Positions 1-8,201 of a stretch of 8,201 bases of DNA are shown here, piece after piece. The position numbers and the translations under genes are program-made. Origin of the DNA: an uncultured Clostridia bacterium (lineage in GTDB: Bacteria; Bacillota; Clostridia; Christensenellales; Aristaeellaceae); contig CAKTTM010000075.1 of assembly GCA_934615145.1 (NCBI GenBank), positions 1 through 8,201 on the forward strand, read 5' to 3'. Position 1 is the stretch's first letter, and each line of letters opens with the position of its first letter. Under the pieces are notes generated by a model. It saw only the letters and a list, made by a program, of their open reading frames with translations, had not been told where the DNA came from and did no database searches.

Positions 1-2849
1 TCGCCACCTGGCCCGTCGGAGAGTTCGTATGCCGCGACGTCCGCTTCGACCGCGACCGCGCGCCGGACGCTGGCGTCGACGAAGGGGTCGCTGGCCGGCG
101 GTGCCCAGGCCTGCTGCTGGGCGGCACTGACGGTCAGCGTCTTGGTGTAGCGTGAGGCCCAGTCCCCCGCCTGGTTGGGGTCGTTGTTCAGGTAGACCGC
201 TGTCCAGCCATTGGCCGGATCCGCCGGATCGCTGTCATTGGTCTGCGCCTGCAGATAGGCTCGCGTCACATCGCCAAACTGGGGATACATGGGCGTGACG
301 GTCCTGATCCAGGTCAGCAGCTCGTCCTTGCCATAGGGGAAGACATAAGGGTAGGGCATCACGCGCTCGAGCTCGAAAGCTCTGTCCTGGAAGGCATAGC
401 TGCCATCGGGCTGAAGCGTAGCCCCCATCGCCGCCTGAATGTCGGACAGGCTGGGCAGCTGCTGCGTGGGCTTGAGCGTCAGCAGCGCCGGATCCGCGGG
501 CGGCGTACCGCCCTGCCACAGCTTTTCCGCCGTGACGCAGTGATAGTCGCCCTTGAAGGTGACGCCCGCGATGGCGCGCTCGCCCAGGCTGAGGGCGCGG
601 CTGCTGTCAAAGACGACCAGCAGACCGCTGCCGGCTGGCAGATAGGGCACCGTCAGCGTCAGCGTCCTGCCGTCCGCGCTCAGGCTCTGCCCGGTGATCA
701 GCTCATTGCGCAGGGTATAGCTGTCGCCCGCCATCTCCGGGTGGGTGACATCGTCAAAGAGTTTTTGCGTGTAGGCGGTGTAATCGGCAACTGGCTTGAT
801 CGTCCAGTCAAAGACATAGTTGTCATCTTTCAGGCCCTTGATATTGGCTTCGTTGATGTCAATGGTGATGGTCGCGTTGAGCATGTCATACTTGGTGCCG
901 ATGGGGATGCGCCACTGCACCGGATTAGCGTAGTGCTGTACCTCCATGCGGCCCATGGTGTGGCTCTCGTCAAAGCTGTGGCGCACCTTCCAGGTATAGT
1001 TGGTGTTGCCCCACTCCTTGGTGGTCATGTCAGTGATCGCCTCGGCGTACCACTCAAACTCGCAGGGCTTGTCCACGATCACACCGCTGCGGACAGGCTC
1101 AAAGCGGTTGACGACGTCCATGCCATTTTCGGTCTTGACCGCCACATCCAGTGTCAGGGGCTTGCCATTGGCGTACACCTCGCGGACGCTGTAGATATAG
1201 GGGCGCCCCTGATCGTCCTTTGCGGGCAGGTCAGTCCATTCGTAGCTATTGGTGATATCCCCGGCAGGCGCCGTGGGCAGGGTGGCCAGCGTGTAGGGGA
1301 AGGGCAGGGGTGCTGGCGAAAGGCCGGGCACAGGCTCTGGCACAGAGCCCGGCAGCACAGCCGGATCCACCTGACGGTAGAGCTTGAGCCATACATCCAG
1401 ATACTGCGGGCTGCCCTTGAGCATCGTCGCAGCCTGCGCCTGGCTGAGGTTGGCCCAGGTCTTGGTGCCGATGCGCTCGACGAGCTCAATCACAGTGATC
1501 TGATAGCTGACATAGGGTTTTTCGATCTCGCCCTGGTTGAAGCTATCGGTTGCCTTGACGCGGATGATGGTGGTGCCTGGGCCGACGGCGGTGACCAGGC
1601 CACTGTCGCTGACAGTGGCGACAGCTGTGTTCTCGCACAGGTAGAATAGCGTCTTGTCCGCTTCGTTGTCGGATGATGCGCCATCGGGCAGCAGAACATT
1701 TGAGTACAGCTCGTCAGCGGCAACGGATAACTGGTCAGTTTGGCCGACAGTGATGCTCAGGGGAATGCTGGCATCAGGCGCTGTCATTGTGGGGGTCAGC
1801 GTCTTGACCAGCTCGGTGAAGCGGCTGTTGGCAAAGCTGTTGATGGTGCTGCCTGTTACCTTGAGGGTTTGTTGGGTGTGGTATGTATCGGCATCCAGCA
1901 GGTAGGCGCCATCATTGGCAGCGTAATTGGGGTCATAAGGGTCTGAGACGGAGAAATACCCAGGTTCAGTCGGGTCAGCGCTGGTGCCGCTGACCGCCTC
2001 CTGCAGGGTGTATTTGGCCAGCGCGTCAAAGTCGAAGTTGTACAGCTTGACATTGGCGCCCGAGGCGCCCAGGTTGAAGGTGGCGCCTGCCTTGACGGGT
2101 ACAGGATCCGTGCCTGGCGGGGTGATCTGGCTGGCTACGGCCACGATATCTATCGGCTCAGCGCCAAAGTCCGGTAGGTTGAAGCCATCAATGTCGTTAT
2201 CTTTAGCGACGTACTTGATTTTCAGCGGTGGCTGCTTGACCGGTTGGCCATTGTAGAGGATACCTTCCAGCAATGTATCCACCTCTCGCAGCGTGGTCAG
2301 CTGTGCAGACACCGCTTTGCTTAGGTTCTCATCGATGATCCAACAGCGCTCCTGGCGATCATAGATGGTATATCTGCTAAGCAAGGTAGACTGCTGGGCA
2401 GCGGTAAGCGCTGTCACATACAGGTCGCTGACAAGCATGGCGGGGGCGCTAGTGCTGCCGTTGCTGTTGCGATAATACACATAGCGATAGTTCTCGGGGA
2501 CGGTATTAAGGGTATAGATATAATCCTGAATGTAAATCACATGGTCTTGCAGGCTGATATTATCCCCGATGTAGGCTGCGTTCTTGGTACGATCTGTCAT
2601 GGTGACGTCATTGGCATTTTCGATCTTGATCTCATTGGCGCCAGCGTTCTGCGCCCGGTCGGAAAAAGTCAAGTCCTTCATATACACATTCGCCGACTGG
2701 TTGGTGCTCAGCAGGCCGTGGCCTGAGGTGGTTTTGATGTTGGTAAAGGTAATACCTTCAATATTGGCCTGTTCAGCCATGTTGCCGTCATTGTCCAGGA
2801 AATAGATGATGTTGAGGGCGACATTCTTCTTAATTAGGATCAAACCACC
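1..2849 (-). pseudogene. Continuation of the large secreted protein (beta-helix, BIG2, Cna-B-like), out of frame with its start and cut by the window edge
   Basis: Reading leftward, plus-strand triplets that begin at positions divisible by three contain no stop complement from 2894 to the window edge, giving about 949 codons with no plausible own start. Numbering below is for the frame-restored protein. Residues about 233-330 continue the beta-helix (GGLILIKKNVALNIIYF, then NIEGITFTNI and NVYMKDLTFSD rungs). Residues about 592-686 are a BIG2-like Ig fold: SITVGQTDQLSV, then NTAVATVSDSGLVTAVGPG, ending YQITVIE. Residues about 715-795 resemble a Cna-B domain: VWLKLYRQVDP, EWTDLP (768-773) and YIYSVREV. 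Residues about 800-1180 are beta-rich with no family I recognise. Such modules are typical of Gram-positive wall proteins, so an LPXTG, S-layer or similar anchor may lie beyond the window; none is visible. It is translated only if the frameshift at 2848-2850 is an error or is bypassed. GC content rises towards its C-terminal side. Confidence 0.8.
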
Positions 2850-3543
2850 CGCTGGCGTTGGTTGCAACAACATTTTGGATGGTGCTGTTTCGCATCACAA
2901 AGCCATCCAGATTGCTGTTGACCATGATAAAGTACTCGCCCCTGTTGCCACCAGCACCATTCTCTTTGTTGGCCTGCATGTCTCGACCGCCACCATCAAA
3001 GATAATACCGTCGATATAGATATTGGGCTGTGCAAAACCAGTGCGCTCGAGCTTAGTGGGCGTCTGGCTGCTGGTGGACACGCGCATAAATACCGGCTTC
3101 TCATCCAGCGCCACCAAAGACAAGTTGGGCTGGCTGAACTGATAGTACTCGGTATCGTTGCGGTAGATGCCGCTGTCAAAAAACCATGTGGTATTGGCAC
3201 TATAAGTCAGGCTGCCCAACCCTGTCTTTGTCGCGCTGTAGGCACCGGCGTCCATGGTGGGCAGGACATGGGTGGTAACATCGTAGGTCACTCCCCTATA
3301 TGTTACCGTACTTGTCCCAGCCTTGGCTGGATCCTGCGTGACGAAGTGATAGGCCACCACGCCGTCATCATAACTGTTTTTGGCTTCCCTATAGGACTGA
3401 TCAACCCCCGTGGTCCCCACCTGATATACTCCGGCATCAGGCTGAAAGGCGCCAATAGTCGTCAGCACTGCCTGCGCGCTTTGCAGCAGCAGACAAATCA
3501 ACAGGATGATGCTCAGGGTGAGAATCCGTTTTGAACTTTTCAT
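2830..3543 (-). CDS. Secreted beta-helix surface protein, N-terminal part, ending at a frameshift
   Basis: This 237-residue frame starts at ATG 3543, preceded by GGAGGAAG four bases upstream. Residues 1-25 form a clear Sec signal peptide: basic MKSSKR, a hydrophobic core (LSIILLICLLL) and a SAQA cleavage site before V26. The cysteine at 17 lacks a proper lipobox (LLIC), so signal peptidase I processing is more likely than a lipoprotein. The mature part is rich in T, S, N, G and aromatic beta-strand patterns (WFFDSGIY, NIYIDGIIFDGGG, GFVMRNSTIQNVV), which resembles right-handed parallel beta-helix proteins of the pectate-lyase-like fold. No catalytic residues could be assigned, so the role (adhesin or polysaccharide-binding or -degrading protein) is unknown. 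The frame ends after NASGWFDPN in the middle of a helix rung, while the rest of the protein continues one base out of register from about 2849 leftward. The product as written is therefore a truncated, probably unstable fragment. Export and fold are inferred from sequence pattern only. Confidence 0.
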   Translation of the reverse strand: MKSSKRILTLSIILLICLLLQSAQAVLTTIGAFQPDAGVYQVGTTGVDQSYREAKNSYDDGVVAYHFVTQDPAKAGTSTVTYRGVTYDVTTHVLPTMDAGAYSATKTGLGSLTYSANTTWFFDSGIYRNDTEYYQFSQPNLSLVALDEKPVFMRVSTSSQTPTKLERTGFAQPNIYIDGIIFDGGGRDMQANKENGAGGNRGEYFIMVNSNLDGFVMRNSTIQNVVATNASGWFDPN

Positions 3544-6500
3544 GTGGCTTCCTCCGATGCGATGGTGATCATCCTGGGCTGCTCAATCAGCGTCTAAACC
3601 CATGATGGCAAGATATTCACACCGAAGCATAACTCCTCGTTAACGTAATTGCAATACTTGTTCGTATAATTTGTAAATAGCTAGACAGATGGAAGGAGTA
3701 CGTCCATTCTCACCATCGATTTTCCTTGATGGAACTTGATATACCGACACTTTCTGAACAGCTATCCAGCCATGACGAACAAGTCATAAATACCCTCAAA
3801 TCCCCCTTTACTTCACTGTGATAAAGTGATATCATGCTATCAATTCAGAGGGGAGGCAGGCATGAGCAAGGCAAAGGACGAGGGGGCCATGCAGGCGGGG
3901 CAGCTGTATCAGGCGCTGCTGGCGCTGGACAGCGAGGCGCAGTGCGCGGCCTTCTTTGAGGATCTGTGCACCTATCAGGAGCTAAGCGAGATGGCCCGGC
4001 GCCTGGAGGTGGCGCGCCTGCTGCGCGAGGGGCTGAACTATCAGCAGATAGGGGCCGCCACCGGCGTCTCCACTGCCACCATCAGCCGGGTCAACCGCGC
4101 GCTGCGCTATGGCGCGGGCGGCTATGCCCAGGTGCTGGACAGGCTGGCGCAGCCGCAGGCCAATGTGGACCTGCTGCCCGGCAGCGGGCGGCGCTCAGGC
4201 GGGGCGGGCAGACCGCCGATCAGTCAGGAGGCACAGGATGACAAGCAAAGCAGAGGCTGAGCTGCGACTGCCGCGCAGCCTGCTGGACCCGCAGGAGCGC
4301 GCGGTGCTGGCACTGCGGCAGCTCTATCTGTCGCGGGGCTACCGGCGCGCCCGGATGGGCAAGTTTGAGCCCTATGATCTCTACGCCCGGCACAAGGACT
4401 TCCTGGTCTCAGACGCCGTTCTCACCTTCACTGGCCAGGGCGGCCGTTTGCTGGCGCTGCGCCCGGATGTGACGCTCTCGCTGGTCAAGGGTTACAGCGG
4501 CCGGGATATCCAGCGGCTGCAATATAATGAGACGGTCTACCGTCCGGGCCCGGACGGCGACCACCGGGAGATCATGCAGGCGGGGCTGGAATGCCTGGGC
4601 GATATAGACCTGGGGCTCAGCTGCGAGGTGCTGGGCCTGGCGGCCGCCTCGCTTCAGGCGCTGGGGCAGGATCATGTGCTGACCTTAAGCCACAGCGGTC
4701 TGGTGCAGGAGGCGCTGAACGCCGCTACCGATGAGCCCCAGCTGCAGGCCGAGCTGCGCGAGCTGCTGCGCCTCAAATCACTGGGCGCGCTGCAGGCGCT
4801 GCGCCAGGGCGGGCGGCTGAATGAATCGGCCTACGGGCTGCTGCGGCTGATGATCGTCACAGAGGGCGCGCCCGAGGAAGCCTTGAGCGCGCTGGCAGGG
4901 CAGCTGCCCGCCAGCCCGGCGCTGGCCGAACTGCGCCAGGTCTGTGAGTATTTGAGCGCCCAGGGCAATGGCCAACAGACGCGGCTGGACTTCTCCCTCT
5001 ACTTTGACCCGCACTACTACGAGGGCCTGGTGTTCAAGGGCTATCTGGCCCCGCTGCCCGAGGCCCTGCTCTCCGGCGGCCGCTATGACCCGCTGATGCG
5101 GCGGATGAAGAAGGCGGCCGGCGGCATCGGCTTTGCGGTCTATCTGGAGCAACTTGACAGGCTAAATGGGGAGGCACAGGCATGATCAACATCGCGCTGC
5201 CCAAGGGCCGCCTGGGGGAGAAGGCCTACCAGCTCTTTGACAAGGCGGGCTATGGCTGCCCAGAGGCCATCAGCGACAGCCGCAAGCTGCTGTTTGAGAA
5301 CCCGGACAAGGGCATCTGCTACTTCTGGGTGAAGCCGGCCGACGCCGCCATCTATGTGGCACGCGGCGCTGCCGACCTGGGCGTCTGCGGCAAGGACATA
5401 CTGGCCGAGCAGCGCATGGATCTCTATGAGCTGCTGGACCTGCAGATCGGCAAGTGCCGCATGTGCGTGGCGGCAAAGAACGGCTTTGTGGACGATCCCA
5501 GCCGGACGCTGCGGGTGGCCACCAAGTTTCCCGCTATCGCGCGGGACTATTATGAGGGCCTGGGCCGGGACATCGACATCATCGGGCTGTCGGGCTCCAT
5601 TGAACTGGCGCCGCTACTCAACCTCTCAGACGTGATCGTGGACATCGTGGAGACCGGCACCACGCTTCGGGAAAATGACTTGTCACCCACCGACACCATC
5701 TTTGACATCAGCGCGCGGCTGATCGCTAATAAGGCGGCCTACCAGTTCAAGCGGGCCGCCATGGCGCCGCTGCTGCGCGCGCTGGAGGAGCAGCTATGAT
5801 CGCCATCACATACGCGGACAGGCAAAGCCGGGACAGCCTGCTGGGCGGCCTGCCACAGGCCAAGGACGTCAGCCAGCCGGTCAGTGACATCATCGCCGCC
5901 GTGCGCGCCCAGGGCGACCAGGCGCTCTACGAGCTGACCGAGCGCTTTGACGGCGTGAAGTTGGATAGCCTCAAGGTGAGCCAGGCGGAGATAAATGAGG
6001 CCGTGGCCAGCCTGCCAGAGGAGCTGCTGCAAGTGATTAGGCGGGCCGCCGACAACATCCGCGCCTTTCACCAGCGGCAGGTGAGACAGGGCTTTCTTTG
6101 CCAGGACAGGCCGGGCGTCACCCTGGGGCAAAAGGTATTACCGCTGGACAGCGTGGGGCTCTATGTGCCCGGCGGCACGGCCAGCTATCCCTCCAGCGTG
6201 CTGATGAACGCCGTTCCGGCTAAGATCGCGGGCTGCCCGCGCATCGTGATGACTACCCCGCCGGACAGGCAGGGCGGCGTGGCGGCGGCTATCTTGGCGG
6301 CGGCCAGCATCGCCGGCATTGATACCATCTATAATATTGGCGGCGCGCAGGCCATCGCGGCCCTGGCCTATGGCACGGCCAGCGTCCCCCAGGTGGACAA
6401 GATCGTGGGCCCCGGCAATGCCTATGTGGCCGAGGCCAAGCGGCAGGTCTATGGCCAGGTGGCCATCGACATGATCGCCGGCCCCAGCGAGATACTGATC

Positions 6501-8201
6501 ATCGCCGACGCGGCCAGCGACCCTAAGCACCTGGCGGCCGACCTGCTCAGCCAGGCGGAGCATGACGCGCTGTCGGCGGCGATACTGATCACGCCCAGCG
6601 AGCCGCTGGCCCTGCTGGTGCAGGCGGAGATCGAGCGGCAGCTGAGCCTGTTGCCCCGCCAGCAGATCGCCAGAGCCTCCATCGAAGGCCGCGGACGCAT
6701 CATCATCTGCCGCGACCTGGAGGAGGCCTTGGCGCTCTCCAACCTGATCGCGCCGGAGCATCTGGAGCTGCAGATGGATGAGCCCTTTGCCTGGCTGGAC
6801 CAGGTGCGCCACGCGGGCAGCGTCTTTCTGGGCAGGCATTGTCCGGAGGCCATGGGCGACTATCTGGCCGGCACCAACCACACCCTGCCCACCGGCGGCA
6901 CGGCGCGCTTCTCCAGCGCCTTGTCGGTGGATGACTTTGTCAAGAAGATACAGTTTAGCTACTATACCAGGCAGGCCCTGCTGCGCGAGGGGCCGGACGC
7001 CGCGCGCTTTGCCAGGCAGGAAGGCCTGGAGGCCCACGCGCGCAGCGTGGAGAGCCGCTATGACAATTTTGACGAGGTGACAGCATCATGAGCAAGTTCA
7101 TGCAGCCCCGGTACGCCCTGTTTGACACCTATTCGGCGGGCGAGCAGCCCCGCGACCGTGAGTACATCAAGCTCAACACCAATGAGGCGCCCTACCCGCC
7201 CAGCCCCAGGGTGCTCAGCAGCCTCAAGCAGGAGGACATCGCCGGCCTGCGCCTCTACGCCGACCCGGAGTGCGAGGCGCTGTGCCAGGCCCTGGCTGAC
7301 TTTTACGGCGTTGAGCAGGATCAGGTGCTGGCTGGCAATGGCTCTGACGAGCTGCTCAACCTCTGCTTCATGGCCTGGGGCGGGCAGGGCGCCGCCTTCC
7401 CGGACATGACCTATGGCTTTTATCAGGTGCTGGCCGATGTGCACGGCATGAAGGCCAACATCATCCCCCTGCGGGAGGACTATCGCCTGGACGACAGGGA
7501 CTATCTGGGGCTCAAGCAGCTGATCGCCATCGCCAACCCCAACGCGCCCACCGGCATGGCCATCGAGCCCCGGCAGGTGGCCCACATCGCGGAAAGCAAC
7601 CCCGACCACATCGTCATGATCGACGAGGCCTATGTGGACTATGGGGCCAAAAGCTGCGTGCCGCTGATCAAGACCCACGACAACATCGTGGTGGTGCACA
7701 CCTACTCCAAATCCCGCTCGCTGGCGGGTGGCAGGCTGGGCTATGCCATCGCCCAGGCGCCGCTGATCCGCGACCTGCGCAAGCTCAAGAACGCCATCAG
7801 CCCCTACAATGTCAGCGGCATGATGCAAAAGATGGGCATCGCGGCGCTGGAGGACAAGGACTATTACACGCTCCACAACCGCGGCATCATGGACACCCGC
7901 GACCGCACCGCCCAGCAGCTGCGGGATATTGGCTTCACCGTGCTGCCCAGCCTGACCAACTTCGTCTTTGCCAAGCATCCGAGCATCGGCGGCGAGGCGC
8001 TCTACCTGGCGCTGCGCAAGCGGGGCTTTTTAGTTCGGCACTTCAAGGCCCCGCGCACCCGGGACTTCATCCGCGTCAGCATCGGCACCAGGGAGCAGAT
8101 GGCCGACTTCGTGGCGGCGGCGGCGCAGATCATCGGAGGGCAGAAGGCATGAGGCAGGCCAGCGTCACACGGCAGACCAGGGAGACCAACATCGAGTTGA
8201 C

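Overview
The window looks like chromosomal DNA from a GC-rich, low-motility-of-evidence Gram-positive anaerobe of the Clostridia type. Three things point there: a histidine operon opening with a TrpR-like YerC/HisR regulator followed by hisZ, hisG (short form), hisD, hisC and hisB; strong AGGAGG/GGGGAGG ribosome binding sites; and a large exported protein with bacterial Ig-like (BIG2) and Cna-B-like domains, which are common on Gram-positive surfaces. Species cannot be named from the sequence alone.

Left half (1-3543, minus strand): one very large secreted protein gene that starts at 3543 and runs leftward off the window. It begins with a Sec signal peptide, continues as a right-handed beta-helix-like region, then a BIG2 domain and a Cna-B-like domain. 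The reading frame is broken once. The frame from 3543 stops at 2830, but an uninterrupted frame one base out of register continues from about 2894 to the window edge (checked codon by codon, no stop). The simplest explanation is one extra G in the GGG at 2850-2848 (minus strand), giving either a truncated 237-residue product, a pseudogene or an assembly error. With the frame restored, about 1180 residues lie in the window and the C terminus is missing.

Middle (3544-3861): an AT-richer divergent intergenic region. Near its right end is a well-formed promoter (TTTACT, 17 bp, TATCAT) whose spacer is exactly filled by an inverted repeat TCACT-N7-AGTGA. This is a good candidate operator for the regulator encoded immediately downstream. 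A weaker candidate promoter faces left towards the surface-protein gene.

Right half (3862-8201, plus strand): a compact operon yerC(hisR)-hisZ-hisG-hisD-hisC-hisB. Every junction overlaps: 23 bp between yerC and hisZ, and 4-bp ATGA overlaps at the other four. HisZ and short HisG together form the first enzyme (ATP phosphoribosyltransferase), HisD the last enzyme (histidinol dehydrogenase), HisC the transaminase and HisB the dehydratase; only the first 17 codons of hisB are in the window. The likely control logic is repression of the whole operon, including its own gene, by the TrpR-like protein when histidine is plentiful, plus feedback inhibition of HisG through HisZ. No T-box, attenuator, tRNA, rRNA, CRISPR array or insertion sequence was seen.
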